A stretch of DNA of 43,707 nt from Methylobacterium indicum (GTDB lineage: Bacteria > Pseudomonadota > Alphaproteobacteria > Rhizobiales > Beijerinckiaceae): contig NZ_JTHF01000140.1 in assembly GCF_001043895.1 (NCBI RefSeq), positions 1 to 43,707 on the forward strand, in the 5' to 3' direction. Made by a program: the position numbers and the translations under genes. A model generated the notes under the pieces. That model worked only from the letters and a program-made list of their open reading frames with translations. It made no database searches and was not told the DNA's origin. How positions within the stretch are numbered: position 1 is the stretch's first letter; each line of letters starts with the position of its first letter. Of this stretch, positions 12,605 through 21,845 are shown piece after piece.

Positions 12605-12868
12605 AATCCTCCGGGATCGCAAGATCAACGAAGGCTCCATCAACACAGGGATCGAAACCGGACATGGATCACCGGGCATGGATCCGGCCGAGCTTGCGTT
12701 GGGGAGAGCGGCGCCGCGCGGGGCGGTTCCGCACCTCCCGACAGGCGGGCCGGCACCGGCCGGCGAGCGGGTCTCCGGACGATCGATCCCCGCCGGCCGG
12801 CCGGTCCACGCAATGCCGACCCGGGAATTAACGGCATAGTCAGGTGAGACTGCGACAATCACTGTCGA

Positions 12869-14635
12869 ATGAATGTGGAACCGGGGCGGTTCATGCCGAG
12901 GGCGTGGCGTAAAACTTGGGTCGAAGGCCGATCCTGGGGTAAGGGCGAGTTATACGAGACGCTTTGCCTGCTGATCATCGGGGCCGGCTGCTACCTGATC
13001 GGCAGCGTGCTCGGCATCTTCGAGGTCGCGATCGCCTTCTCCCTGCGCCACGGCCTGCTCGATCTCGTCATGCTGGCAGGGTGTATGGGTGTGGCGCTGT
13101 CCGGGGCGATCATCCGCAAGTCGCTGACGCTGCGCCGCACGATGCTGGAACGCGACGCCGCCGCGACGCAGGCCGAGGCGATCGCCCGCCACGACGCCCT
13201 GACGGGCCTGACCAACCGGCGCCACTTCGTCGAGGCGGTGGAGAGCGCCCGCCGGCGGATGGGCGAGGGCGAGAGGGCGGCGGTGTTCCTGATCGACCTC
13301 GACCGCTTCAAGCCGGTCAACGACCTCTACGGCCACGCCGCCGGCAACGCGGTCCTGTGCAGCGTCGCCGATCGCCTCGGGGCCCTGCTGCCGGCCGGCG
13401 GCATGGCCGCGCGGCTGGGCGGCGACGAGTTCGCCCTGCTGGCGCCCTTCACGGGCAGCATCGAGAACATCAAGCGGCTGGCCCAGCAAGTGATCGCGAG
13501 CCTCACGGCGCCGATCGCCTGGAACGACGGCGAGGTGAAGATCGGCGCGACCGTCGGCATCGCCCTCGTCACCGCCGAGCACGACGCCGACGCGCTGCTG
13601 CACGCGGCCGACCTCGCGATGTACCAGGGCAAGCGCGAGGGCCGCGGCACCTTCCGGGTGTTCGAGGACGCGATGGATACCGAGCTGCGCGAGCGGGCCG
13701 CCCTCGAGGCGGAGCTGCGCGAGGCGGTGGAGAACGGCGAGATCGAGCCGTTCTACCAGCCGGTCGTCGCGCTGCCGGGCCGGGACTGCGTCGGCTTCGA
13801 GGTGCTGGCGCGCTGGCGTCATCCGACCCGCGGCCTGCTCGGGCCCGACCAGTTCATCGCGATCGCCGAGGAGACCGGCCTGATCGCCGACCTCAGCTAC
13901 CGGCTGCTGCAGCAGGCCTGCCGGGATGCCGTCTCCTGGCCTCCGCACCTGCAGCTCGCCGTCAACATCGCCCCCCAGCAATTCCAGGACCGCGGCCTGG
14001 CGCAGCGGATCCTCGGCATCCTGGCCGAGACCGGGTTCTCCCCGAGCCGCCTCGAGGTCGAGATCACCGAGAGCGCCCTGGTGCAGGACCTGGAGGCGGC
14101 GCGCACCACCCTGACGTCGCTCCAGAACCTCGGCGTGCGCATCGCGCTGGACGATTTCGGGACCGGCTATTCCAGCCTCTACCACCTCCGCGAGCTGAAG
14201 TTCGACAAGCTCAAGATCGACCGGTCCTACGTCGACACCATCACCCTGAGCGAGGAACGCGCCAAGCTCGTGGACGCCATCATCAGCCTGGGCCGCAGCC
14301 TGGGCCTGGTGACGACGGCGGAGGGCATCGAGACGGATGCCAGCGTCGACTGGCTCTCCGGCCAGGGCTGCGACTTCGGCCAGGGCTACCTGTTCGGCAA
14401 GCCGATGCCGAAACCGGAGATCGACGCCCTGCTCGCGGCGGCCCCGGCCGCGCGGGTCGCCATCCCGGCCCTCGCCGGCCCGGCCGAACCAATCCCGGCT
14501 CATCCGGCTCGGGCAAGCTTTGCCGAGGCAAACCCTGCGCCGGCAAGCCCCGCGCCGGCAAGCCCCGCCAAGACCCGCGCCCCGTCGATCCCCGACCACG
14601 CGATCATCCGGTACGGCCGGGTGAGGGCGGCCTGA
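12869..14635 (+). CDS. membrane GGDEF-EAL cyclic di-GMP enzyme
   Basis: A 588-residue protein with two N-terminal membrane helices (about 30-55 and 65-85), a GGDEF domain and an EAL domain. The cyclase active site GGDEF is intact near residue 183, so diguanylate cyclase activity is possible. The EAL motif reads EVL (FEVLARW, near 310), a conservative change, while metal-binding DDFGTGYSS near 427 and the ITES and NIAPQQF motifs are kept, so phosphodiesterase activity is also plausible. The tail is Ala/Pro rich with a repeated PAPASPA element that comes from a 15-bp tandem duplication in the DNA (about 14530-14575). No sensory domain beyond the membrane helices. An ATG at 12893 is an alternative start. 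Confidence 0.93.
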   Translation: MNVEPGRFMPRAWRKTWVEGRSWGKGELYETLCLLIIGAGCYLIGSVLGIFEVAIAFSLRHGLLDLVMLAGCMGVALSGAIIRKSLTLRRTMLERDAAATQAEAIARHDALTGLTNRRHFVEAVESARRRMGEGERAAVFLIDLDRFKPVNDLYGHAAGNAVLCSVADRLGALLPAGGMAARLGGDEFALLAPFTGSIENIKRLAQQVIASLTAPIAWNDGEVKIGATVGIALVTAEHDADALLHAADLAMYQGKREGRGTFRVFEDAMDTELRERAALEAELREAVENGEIEPFYQPVVALPGRDCVGFEVLARWRHPTRGLLGPDQFIAIAEETGLIADLSYRLLQQACRDAVSWPPHLQLAVNIAPQQFQDRGLAQRILGILAETGFSPSRLEVEITESALVQDLEAARTTLTSLQNLGVRIALDDFGTGYSSLYHLRELKFDKLKIDRSYVDTITLSEERAKLVDAIISLGRSLGLVTTAEGIETDASVDWLSGQGCDFGQGYLFGKPMPKPEIDALLAAAPAARVAIPALAGPAEPIPAHPARASFAEANPAPASPAPASPAKTRAPSIPDHAIIRYGRVRAA

Positions 14636-15142
14636 CCGCACGAGGACGACATCGGGGACGGCCGCCGAGGACGATGCGCGATCCGGGGATCACGTCCGAT
14701 CTCGTCTGGGCGCCTGTTTGATTGCGAGAGTGGATCCAAAACCCTCCATCGTCATCCTGGGGCCGCGCAGCGGAACCCAGGATGACGAGGTGAAGCGGCA
14801 ATGTCGGCACCAGGACGACTTAAGCAATCAGTCAAACAGGCTCTCATCTAATTTCTGCTTGATCGGCCCAAACATTAAAGGCCCATTTCCCCTCTCCCGT
14901 GTGGGGGAGGGGTCGGGGCGAACGAAGATCGCGCGAGGGTGCTTCGGCTCTGAGTAAAGCTCAGGCCTTCGTGCTGGCGGCGGCACGGTCGAGTTCCATT
15001 CGGAAGCGTGTCACCCTCACCCCTAACCCCTCTCCCACGCGGGAGAGGGGATCCCGCGCTTTATTTGTTTCGGAACGGATCGAGCGGAACCCGTATCGGA
15101 GACTGTTTGACCTGATCGACAGTGTTCACATCGTCCTCGTCA
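14636..15142. repeat. intergenic patchwork of Rhizobiales-type repeats
   Basis: No convincing gene. A perfect 11-bp stem GTCATCCTGGG (14751-14761) / CCCAGGATGAC (14776-14786) encloses a 14-nt loop. It is nested between GCCTGTTTGATTGC (14712-14725) and an inverted copy GCAATCAGTCAAACAGGC (14823-14840), which carries a 4-bp insertion. A third related copy (CTGTTTGACCTGATCG) starts at about 15106. Between them are two inverted copies of a CCCCTCTCCC...GGGAGAGGGG hairpin (14888-14912 and 15030-15050). The set looks like a composite of REP/BIME-like elements. Confidence 0.75.
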
Positions 15143-18100
15143 TCACTCCCATCGAGCCGATCGAACGGCCTCGGACTCGCGATCCCGCACCCCGAACCGG
15201 GCGAAGCGCCGGGCCAGCACCGGCAGGACCGAGAGGTTCAGGAGCGTCGAGCTCGCCAGCCCGCCGAGGATCACGATCGCCATCGGTCCCTCGATCTCGC
15301 GGCCCGGTTCGCCGGCGCCCAGCGCCAGGGGCAGGAGGCCGAGGCCGGTGACGAGAGACGTCATCAGGATCGGCACCAGGCGGTCGGCGGCGCCCTCGAT
15401 CGCCGTCGCGGCGCTCCAGGGCCGATCCTCCACGAGCACGAGGTGCTCGTAGTGGGCGACCATCATGATGGTGTTGCGCAGCGAGATGCCGAACAGCGTG
15501 ACGAAGCCCACGATGACGCCGAGGGAGACGAGGCCGCCGGTCGCGGCCACCGCCAGCACGCCGCCGACGAAGGCGAAGGGCAGGTTGACGAGGATCAGCC
15601 CGAGATTGGCGGCGGACCCGGTGACGACCGCGAGCAGGAGCAGGATCCCGAACCCGGCAAGGCCCGTATAGAGCGCGAGGTCGCGGCGGGCCTGCGCCTG
15701 CGCCTCCGCCGCCCCGCCGATGCCGACATAGACGCCGGGCGGCAGCGTCACCTCCCGGGCGATCTTGCGCTTCACCGCCTCGGTGAACGAGGCGACGTCC
15801 CGGCCCTCGACATTCGCCGTCACAACCCGAACCCGTTGGGCGCCGTGATGCGCGATCGCGTAGCGCCCCACGGTCTCGTAGACGTCCGCGACCTGCGACA
15901 GGCGGATGGTGCTGCCCCCGGGCGTGCGCAGCGGCAGGTCGCCGAGGCCGGAGAGCCGCGAGCGGGCCGCGGGATCGAGGACGACCACGACGTTGAACAC
16001 CGCGTTGCCCTCGTAGGACTGGCCGACCGTGTCGCCCTGGAAGGCGGTCCGGGCGAGCTCCAGCACCTCGATCGCATCGAGGCCCCAGTGGCGCAGGTCG
16101 GCGGGGCGCAGCGATACGGTGACCTGCGGCAGGCCCGCCGGCGACCGGAGCTGGATGCCGACGGCGCCCCGTACCTCCGCGAGTTCGCGGGCGACGTCCC
16201 GGGCCGTGGCGTCGATCCGGTCGAGGTCGGCCCCGTAGACGCTGACCACCACCGGGGCGGTGAAGCCCGACACGACCTCCTCGATGCGCTCGGTGAGGAA
16301 GGTCTTGAGCGAGAAGGTCGCGCCGGGCGTGGCCGCCATCAGCGCGCGGATCCCGGCCTCGGCCCGCTCCTGGGCCTCGCCGTCGAGGTCCGGGGCGAGG
16401 TCGACGTGGATCTCGCTCTCGTGCGTGCCGCCGAGATCGTAGCCGGCCTCGGCCCGGCCGACCTGCTGGGCGACGGCCCGCACGCCGGGGATCGCCTTGA
16501 GGCCCGCCGTGACGTGGCCGCCGAGGCGCAGGGTCTCCTGCAGCGAAGTGCCGGGAGCGGTCGCCATGTGCAGGATGAAGTGCCCCTCCTTCAGGTCCGG
16601 CAGGAAGGCGCCGCCGAAGGAGGAGATCGGCACGGCACCGACGAGGACGGCGAGGAGCCCCGCCGCGCCGACGAGGAGAGGGTGCCGCACCAGGCGTTCG
16701 AGGAGCCGGACATAGACGCCGCGCACCGCCCGGGTCACCGGCGGCTCCCGGGCGGGCAGCGTCCTGCGCCCTGCGAGCAGCAGGCGCGCGAGGGCCGGCG
16801 TGACCGTGAGCGCCACGACGAGCGACGCCAGGACCGCCAGGATGTAGGCCAGCGCCAGGGGACCGAACAGGCGGCCGGGCACGCCGGAGAGCGCCAGCAC
16901 CGGCAGGAAGACCAGCAGAACCGCGACGGTCGCGTAGGCGACCGCGACCCGGACCTCCAGGATGGCCTCAAACACCACCCGGGCTTCCGGCCGCGGGGCG
17001 GCGAGGCGCCGGTTCTCCCGCAGGCGGCGCATCGCGTTCTCGACGCCGATCACCGCATCGTCGACCACCTCGCCGATCGCGATGGCGAGCCCGCCGAGCG
17101 TCATGGTGTTGAGGCTGAACCCGAACGCCCCGAGCACCAGGACCGCGCCGATGAGCGAGAGCGGGATCGCCGTCGCGCTGATCAGCGCGGTGCGCCAGTC
17201 GAACAGGAAGACCACCAGGACCACGACCACGAGGGCACCGCCGAGCGCCAGGGCCTGCAGGACGTGGCCGGTGGCCTGCGCGACGAAGCCGGCGGGGCGG
17301 AACAGGTCGGTGCGCAGGACGATCCCGTCCTTGGCGAGGCCCGGCTGGAGCTCGGCGAGCGCCGCCTCGACCCCGGCCGCGACCTCGACCGTGTTGGCGC
17401 CGACCTGCGCGCCGATCATCATCAGGACGCCGGGCTGCCCGTCGACGAGCGCGGCGCTGATCGCCGGCTCCGGGCCGGCGACGACGTCGGCGACGTCGCC
17501 GAGCACCACGCTCGCGCCGCCCTCGTTGATCAGCACCGTGCGGGCGACCGCCGCCGGGGTCACCGCCTGCCCCTCGGTCTGGAGGGTGATGCGCTGGTTC
17601 GCCGTGTCGACGAAGCCGGCCCCGCGCACGCCGGTCGCCTTGCGGCCGGCGGCGAGCACGTCGGCGAGGCCGATGCGGAACCGGACGAGGTCCTGCGGCC
17701 GGACCTGGATGCGGATCGACCGGACGTCGCCGCCATAGACCAGCACCTCGCCGACCCCCGGTGCCGCGAGGAGGCGCAGGCGCACCCGCCAGTCCGCGAC
17801 CGTCCGCAGGTCCATGAGCGAGCGCGTCGGCGAGGTCAGGCCGACGAGCAGGATCGCGCTCGTCGAGGAGGTGAGGGCGGTCATCGTCGGCGAGGCGACC
17901 CCCTGCGGCAGTCGGCCGGCGAGCCCGGCGAGCCGCTCGCCGACGAGCTGGCGCGCCCGGTAGATGTCGGTCCCCGAGCGGAAGGTCGCGGTCACCACCG
18001 AGACGCCCTGGATCGAGTTCGACCGCAGGCTCGCGAGGCCGGGCAGGCCGTTGACGACGCCCTCGACGGCCTGGGTGACCAGCACCTCGACCTGTTCCGG

Positions 18101-18325
18101 GTTGAGGCCGGGCGCCTCGGTCTGCACCGTGACGGCGGGCGGGGCGAATTCCGGGAAGACGTCGTACTTGGCCGACGTCAGGGCGACGAGGCCGTAGACG
18201 ACGAGCGCGAGCGCGAGGGCGACGACGAGGCCCGGGCGGCGCACGGACAGTCGCACCAGCGCCGCCTGCAGGCCGGAGGGGGGCGGCCGGTCGGCCGGCC
18301 GCGGATCGGTGTCGGTCGGGGTCAC
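15143..18325 (-). CDS. RND efflux permease, CusA/CzcA (heavy metal) type
   Basis: A 1060-residue inner-membrane RND transporter of standard length: helix 1 near residues 32-52, a large periplasmic loop, a bundle of helices near 360-560, a second periplasmic loop, then the last helices. The helix-4 region reads GLAIAIGEVVDDAVIGVEN near residue 411, with the acidic residues expected for proton relay and the VEN seen in HME-type pumps. N-terminal motifs VFPEFAPPAVTVQTEAPGL and VEGVVNGLPG match CusA/CzcA relatives. The likely role is export of a metal ion or toxic compound from the periplasm, but the substrate cannot be read from sequence. It starts 20 bp after the adaptor gene. No outer membrane channel gene is present nearby. 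Confidence 0.92.
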   Translation of the reverse strand: MTPTDTDPRPADRPPPSGLQAALVRLSVRRPGLVVALALALVVYGLVALTSAKYDVFPEFAPPAVTVQTEAPGLNPEQVEVLVTQAVEGVVNGLPGLASLRSNSIQGVSVVTATFRSGTDIYRARQLVGERLAGLAGRLPQGVASPTMTALTSSTSAILLVGLTSPTRSLMDLRTVADWRVRLRLLAAPGVGEVLVYGGDVRSIRIQVRPQDLVRFRIGLADVLAAGRKATGVRGAGFVDTANQRITLQTEGQAVTPAAVARTVLINEGGASVVLGDVADVVAGPEPAISAALVDGQPGVLMMIGAQVGANTVEVAAGVEAALAELQPGLAKDGIVLRTDLFRPAGFVAQATGHVLQALALGGALVVVVLVVFLFDWRTALISATAIPLSLIGAVLVLGAFGFSLNTMTLGGLAIAIGEVVDDAVIGVENAMRRLRENRRLAAPRPEARVVFEAILEVRVAVAYATVAVLLVFLPVLALSGVPGRLFGPLALAYILAVLASLVVALTVTPALARLLLAGRRTLPAREPPVTRAVRGVYVRLLERLVRHPLLVGAAGLLAVLVGAVPISSFGGAFLPDLKEGHFILHMATAPGTSLQETLRLGGHVTAGLKAIPGVRAVAQQVGRAEAGYDLGGTHESEIHVDLAPDLDGEAQERAEAGIRALMAATPGATFSLKTFLTERIEEVVSGFTAPVVVSVYGADLDRIDATARDVARELAEVRGAVGIQLRSPAGLPQVTVSLRPADLRHWGLDAIEVLELARTAFQGDTVGQSYEGNAVFNVVVVLDPAARSRLSGLGDLPLRTPGGSTIRLSQVADVYETVGRYAIAHHGAQRVRVVTANVEGRDVASFTEAVKRKIAREVTLPPGVYVGIGGAAEAQAQARRDLALYTGLAGFGILLLLAVVTGSAANLGLILVNLPFAFVGGVLAVAATGGLVSLGVIVGFVTLFGISLRNTIMMVAHYEHLVLVEDRPWSAATAIEGAADRLVPILMTSLVTGLGLLPLALGAGEPGREIEGPMAIVILGGLASSTLLNLSVLPVLARRFARFGVRDRESEAVRSARWE

Positions 18326-18344
18326 GTCGAGGCGTCCTGCGCGC

Positions 18345-19349
18345 TCAGTCGTCGTCGGCGTCGCCGGAGGCCTGGACCTGGCCCTTCAGCTCCTCGGTCA
18401 GCAAGGCCTGCGGCCCGGTCACGACGACCTCCGCCGCCTCGCCGAGGTCGTCGACCACGGAGCGGTCGGCGGAGATCGCCGCGTCCGGCTTGAGGGGGTG
18501 CCGGGCGAACGTGTCGGGGCCGACGGCGCGGTAGATCCAGGCACGCCCCTGCCAGTGGACCACGGCGCTCTCCGGCACGGCGATCCCGACGGCCTCCTGC
18601 GGCGAGGTCAGGAAGGCCTGCACGCTCATGCCGGGCAGGAGGCCGCTGTCGCCGGCCGCGAGGTAGAAGTAGCTGAGGCCCTGGATGCGCTGGTCGGCCC
18701 GCGTCGCCGGCGAGACGAGACGCAGGGTCATGCGGTCGCTCTGCGGCGGCACCTCGGCGGCGGCCGTGGCCGGGGGCGGCTTCATGGCCTCGCCCGAGGG
18801 CAGCGTCACCTGCACCAGAAGGTCCGCCCGCTCGATCAGGCGGGTGACGAGGGACGACCGCTCGACGATCCCCCGGCCGAGCACCGATCCCCATTCCTGC
18901 TGGGCGGTGGCGGCGAGGGTCCGCACCTGCGATTCTGCCGCCGCCACCGCCGCCTCGTCGGTCGCGGCCGTGCCCTCGACCGTCTCGCGCTGGGCCCCGG
19001 ACACCACCGTCGCCCCGAGGCTCCTCGCCCGGCGCAGGGCCCCCGCCGAGACCTCGGCCCGCGCCCGGGCGGTCCGCAGGGCGGCGACCGCCCCGGCATA
19101 GCTGTTGGCGAGGTCGGTGATGCGGGCCGGATCGAGGACGCTGGCATAGGCCAGGATCTCGATCCTGTGCGGCTGGGCCGCGAGGCGGGCGGTGACGACG
19201 CCGATGCGGGCGCGTTCCTTTTCCGTCAGCCGCACGGCGACGCGGCCGCCCTCCGACGAGACGCGCGCCGGCCCCTGGCTCCGGGCCGGCGCGAGCGCGC
19301 CAACGCCCAAGCACACGGCCAGCATCCCGGACAGCACCGCCCGCCGCAT
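18345..19349 (-). CDS. RND efflux periplasmic adaptor (membrane fusion protein)
   Basis: A 334-residue secreted protein with a clear signal peptide (hydrophobic 5-20, then APARSQG). The mid-part (about 75-160) is Ala/Glu/Arg rich and predicted helical hairpin; it is flanked by barrel-like segments (RIEILAYASVLDPARIT and PESAVVHWQGRAWIYRAV). That layout fits the CusB/HlyD-type adaptors that link an RND pump to the outer membrane. It is shorter than typical CusB (about 400). The tail ends in DADDD. GGGGGAGG lies 7 nt before the ATG. It is followed by the permease gene, so the two form an operon. The missing third component may be shared from elsewhere. Confidence 0.85.
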   Translation of the reverse strand: MRRAVLSGMLAVCLGVGALAPARSQGPARVSSEGGRVAVRLTEKERARIGVVTARLAAQPHRIEILAYASVLDPARITDLANSYAGAVAALRTARARAEVSAGALRRARSLGATVVSGAQRETVEGTAATDEAAVAAAESQVRTLAATAQQEWGSVLGRGIVERSSLVTRLIERADLLVQVTLPSGEAMKPPPATAAAEVPPQSDRMTLRLVSPATRADQRIQGLSYFYLAAGDSGLLPGMSVQAFLTSPQEAVGIAVPESAVVHWQGRAWIYRAVGPDTFARHPLKPDAAISADRSVVDDLGEAAEVVVTGPQALLTEELKGQVQASGDADDD

Positions 19350-19381
19350 CGTCGCGCCTCCCCCGTCACGGCTCCGCTTCT

Positions 19382-19485
19382 AAGCAGACTCGCGTCGGCA
19401 GGCCAACGCTTCGCCCGCTTGGGCTCTTGCCGTGTCGCAGATTTTCGGCGCCGAACCGGTAGCCACTTCGGCGAAATCTGCTGAG
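19382..19485 (+). repeat. dispersed intergenic repeat, copy A
   Basis: About 105 bp that recurs in the same orientation at 36065-36170 with roughly 85-90% identity by eye. It begins and ends with AGCAGA / TCTGCT and contains an inner stem GCAGATTT...AAATCTGC around CGCCGAACCGGT. It lies between blh and the adaptor gene, both on the minus strand, and might end blh transcription. Confidence 0.75.
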
Positions 19486-19516
19486 CGCGGATTGCCGCCC
19501 GGAGCACGGGGTCGCG

Positions 19517-20473
19517 TCAGCGGTCTGGTTCGGGCCGGGCCCCCGATCGCTCGACCCACGCATCCAGCAGGAGATGCGGCAGGGTCAGGGCGGCGAGGAG
19601 CTGGAGCGTCAGGGCGAGCAGCCGCCCGGCACCCGGCGCCTGCGGGTAGGTCGGCCAGAGCAGGAGGCCGATGAGCAGCGTGAGCGCGAAGACCGGCAGC
19701 GCCAGCACGACCGCCCGCCCCATCCCGTCGACCGAGGGAGCCCGGGCGGGATCGTCGGCGAGCGCCCGCATGTGGCGCGGCGCGTGCAGGCAGACGAAGT
19801 AGAGCCCGAACGCGCTGAGCGGCGGCAGGACCAGGAAGGCGAGGGCGAGGGCCGCGAGTTCCGCGAGGAGCCGGGGCGCCGGCCGGGCCGCCAGCAGCCA
19901 GACGAGCGCGAGGCCGAGCCAGGCCTGGGCGAGCAGCACCCACCAGGCCGGCAGCACCGGCATCGCGGTCCCGGTCACGACCGCGAAGACGCGGGCGGTG
20001 GCGTCGGGCCGGAGGAGCGCCGGGAGCGCGATCGGCAACCCGCCGCGCACCAGGGCCTCGACCGGACGGCCGGGCCCGGCATCCTCCCGGCCGAAATGCA
20101 GGACCGACAGGGCGAGGAAGCCCGCCAGGGTCGCCTCGGGGGCGAGCCGCCACGCGGCCAGCACCGCGGCGGTGAGCGCGAGGTAGGGCGCGGCGAAGAC
20201 CGGGAACCAGGCCCGGCCGAAGCGCGGGCGCAGCAAGGGTTTCGCGACCTCGCCGTCGAGGGCGCCGTGCGGAACCCCGAGGCCGATGACCAGGATCAGG
20301 ACGGCGAGCCAGCCCGTCTCCCGCGGCAGCAGGGCGGTCGCGGCGAGGAGGAGAGCGGCGCCGGGGAGCAGGCAGGATGCCGCCCCCCGCAGGGTGACGC
20401 GACGGAGAACCGGCGGCGGGATCCGCGGCGCATCGGCGCCGGCCGCCGCCGGGATCGGGGAGGGCCGGCGCAT
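19517..20473 (-). CDS. blh: Brp/Blh-family beta-carotene 15,15'-dioxygenase
   Basis: A 318-residue polytopic membrane protein (about 7-8 hydrophobic helices) that cleaves beta-carotene into two retinals. The family's iron-ligand histidine motifs are all present in order: GVPHGALD near residue 68, LHFGRED near 125, CLHAPRHM near 230 and LPHLLLD near the C-terminus. It starts 9 bp after the rhodopsin stop codon on the same strand, so the pair is an operon in which blh supplies the rhodopsin chromophore. No carotenoid synthesis gene (crtE, crtB, crtI, crtY) is in the window, so beta-carotene must come from another locus. Confidence 0.94.
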   Translation of the reverse strand: MRRPSPIPAAAGADAPRIPPPVLRRVTLRGAASCLLPGAALLLAATALLPRETGWLAVLILVIGLGVPHGALDGEVAKPLLRPRFGRAWFPVFAAPYLALTAAVLAAWRLAPEATLAGFLALSVLHFGREDAGPGRPVEALVRGGLPIALPALLRPDATARVFAVVTGTAMPVLPAWWVLLAQAWLGLALVWLLAARPAPRLLAELAALALAFLVLPPLSAFGLYFVCLHAPRHMRALADDPARAPSVDGMGRAVVLALPVFALTLLIGLLLWPTYPQAPGAGRLLALTLQLLAALTLPHLLLDAWVERSGARPEPDR

Positions 20474-20482
20474 CGCGGGCGC

Positions 20483-21259
20483 CTACTCGGCCGCCGCGAC
20501 GTGGGGGCGCACCGGCGCCGCCTTGCCCCGGGTGAGATCCTTGCCCTCGGCGAGGTCGCGGTCGACGCGCTTGGCGGTGTGGACGGTGGCCATCAGGCCG
20601 TAGACGACCTTCGCCACCAGATCGAGCACCGCGATGATGCCGAGGCCGAGCGCCGGGCCGAGCAGGCCGAGGCCGTCGTCGCCGAAGAGCAGCACGACCG
20701 GGTAGGCGAGCCAGATCACCGACAGGAACACGGCGTTGCGCATGAAGTCGGCCCGGGTGTCGTCGCGCTCGCTGGCGTTCTCCTCGCGCAGCTGAACGAA
20801 GATCCCGTAATACACCGCCAGGAAGGCGCCGCAGGAAATCGCGAACCAAGTCCATTTCAGCCACGCCAGCTGGCTCAGGCCGAAGACCAGGGCGGTGACG
20901 ATCATGATCAGGTCGGAGCCGATCATCCCGCCGACGACCGCCCGGCGGCGCATGCCGCTGTGCATCGCGGTGTTGGCGAGGCCCAGCAGCAGCAGCGGCG
21001 TGGTGAACGACCAGTCGATGTAGCGCGCGAAGTAGAAGGCCCGGGTGGCGGTGCCGGCATCCGGCCCGGCCGGCAGGAGGATGCTGCCCTGGCCGGTCGC
21101 CATCGCGAAGTACGAGCAGGCGGCGATGATCGGCACCAGGCCATGGATGATGGTGTCGGCCTCCTCGGCCGGGGTGCGGCGCTTGCCGATGAACAGGATC
21201 AGGGCGGCGCCGACGCTCATGCCGGCGAAGCCGACCCAGAGCCAGAATTGCGGTGACAT
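20483..21259 (-). CDS. proteorhodopsin-like light-driven pump with D-T-G motif
   Basis: A 258-residue seven-helix microbial rhodopsin. The retinal-binding lysine is Lys217 in helix G (VLDLVAKVVYG) with Asp213 four residues before it, as in bacteriorhodopsin. Helix C reads RYIDWSFTTPLLLLGL: Arg79, Asp82 (acceptor), Thr86, and Gly93 where pumps carry Asp or Glu (donor). The His that partners the acceptor in proteorhodopsin aligns with Ser49 (ACSYFAM). Leu90 is at the colour-tuning site, suggesting green absorption. Outward proton pumping is plausible but the photocycle should differ. Start 21259 (MSPQFW) follows family length; an ATG at 21292 would add 11 residues. Confidence 0.93.
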   Translation of the reverse strand: MSPQFWLWVGFAGMSVGAALILFIGKRRTPAEEADTIIHGLVPIIAACSYFAMATGQGSILLPAGPDAGTATRAFYFARYIDWSFTTPLLLLGLANTAMHSGMRRRAVVGGMIGSDLIMIVTALVFGLSQLAWLKWTWFAISCGAFLAVYYGIFVQLREENASERDDTRADFMRNAVFLSVIWLAYPVVLLFGDDGLGLLGPALGLGIIAVLDLVAKVVYGLMATVHTAKRVDRDLAEGKDLTRGKAAPVRPHVAAAE

Positions 21260-21331
21260 CAGATCGTCCGTTGCTCGAAAAGCCAGACCCATCGCGACGG
21301 TCCCGAACGGACAGCAGCAAGGCGGCACGGC

Positions 21332-21356
21332 AACACGGCCTCGACCAAGGAGTTCC
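21332..21356 (-). promoter_or_regulatory. candidate EcfG (general stress) promoter before the rhodopsin
   Basis: On the minus strand GGAAC (21356-21352), a 16-bp spacer, then TGTT (21335-21332). The EcfG sigma factor of alphaproteobacteria prefers GGAAC-N16/17-CGTT, so this differs at one -10 base. It lies 73 bp before the chosen rhodopsin start (40 bp before the alternative), a reasonable distance. Confidence 0.4.
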
Positions 21357-21562
21357 GCACGGTGAGGCGGCAAATCTGACGCAGTTCCCAAGTTTATTTG
21401 CGATCAAGCCGCAGGATAATCTAAAAACACAATTATTGTTTCTCTTATGTTTCTGCTCAAAAAATCCGTTATGTCGCTGGATTTTCAGACAATCGAGGAG
21501 ATGGACGTTCCTCGCCCACGGCATTCGAATATGGCAGGTGTTCCCCGGATCGCCACCTATGT

Positions 21563-21579
21563 CTCGTACGGAGTACAAG
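21563..21579. promoter_or_regulatory. candidate operator palindrome
   Basis: CTCGTAC and GTACAAG form 7-bp arms (one mismatch) around GGA, next to a TATAAG box. The position between divergent genes and the symmetry suit a dimeric regulator. No regulator gene is adjacent. Confidence 0.3.
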
Positions 21580-21845
21580 TATAAGCCCCGATCACGGGCC
21601 GGCCGGCCACCGCGCGTCGTACCGGCTCGGGCGCCGGAGGATCGCTGCGCCGGGTCGGGCAGCGGGCGCGCGATCGAGGGCGCCGTTTCGATCTCGTCGG
21701 GGAAGGACGTTGCCCATCGACGACGTCGGGGCTTTCCGGAAAATCCGAGGCGGCTCGGCGAGTCGGACTGGACAGACGACCGGCGCCGCCCTCAACAGAA
21801 CGGGGCGGCCCCGCCATGCGAAGGTGCCGCGGGAGGCCGATCATC

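Larger units (their letters stand above)
21260..21845. other. 585-bp divergent intergenic region with an AT-rich core
   Basis: No convincing gene. It separates the rhodopsin-blh operon (minus) from the phosphatase gene (plus). About 21380-21480 is far richer in A/T than the rest of the window (for example TAAAAACACAATTATTG), typical of promoter or regulator-binding DNA. An imperfect palindrome CTCGTAC-GGA-GTACAAG sits at 21563-21579, followed directly by TATAAG. Confidence 0.6.

Noticed and set aside
15122..18493. A 1123-residue open frame on the plus strand opposite the RND permease
   Set aside because: It is a mirror of the permease in GC-rich DNA. Its translation is low complexity (Arg, Asp, Gly, His) with no domain, whereas the minus strand gives a full transporter.
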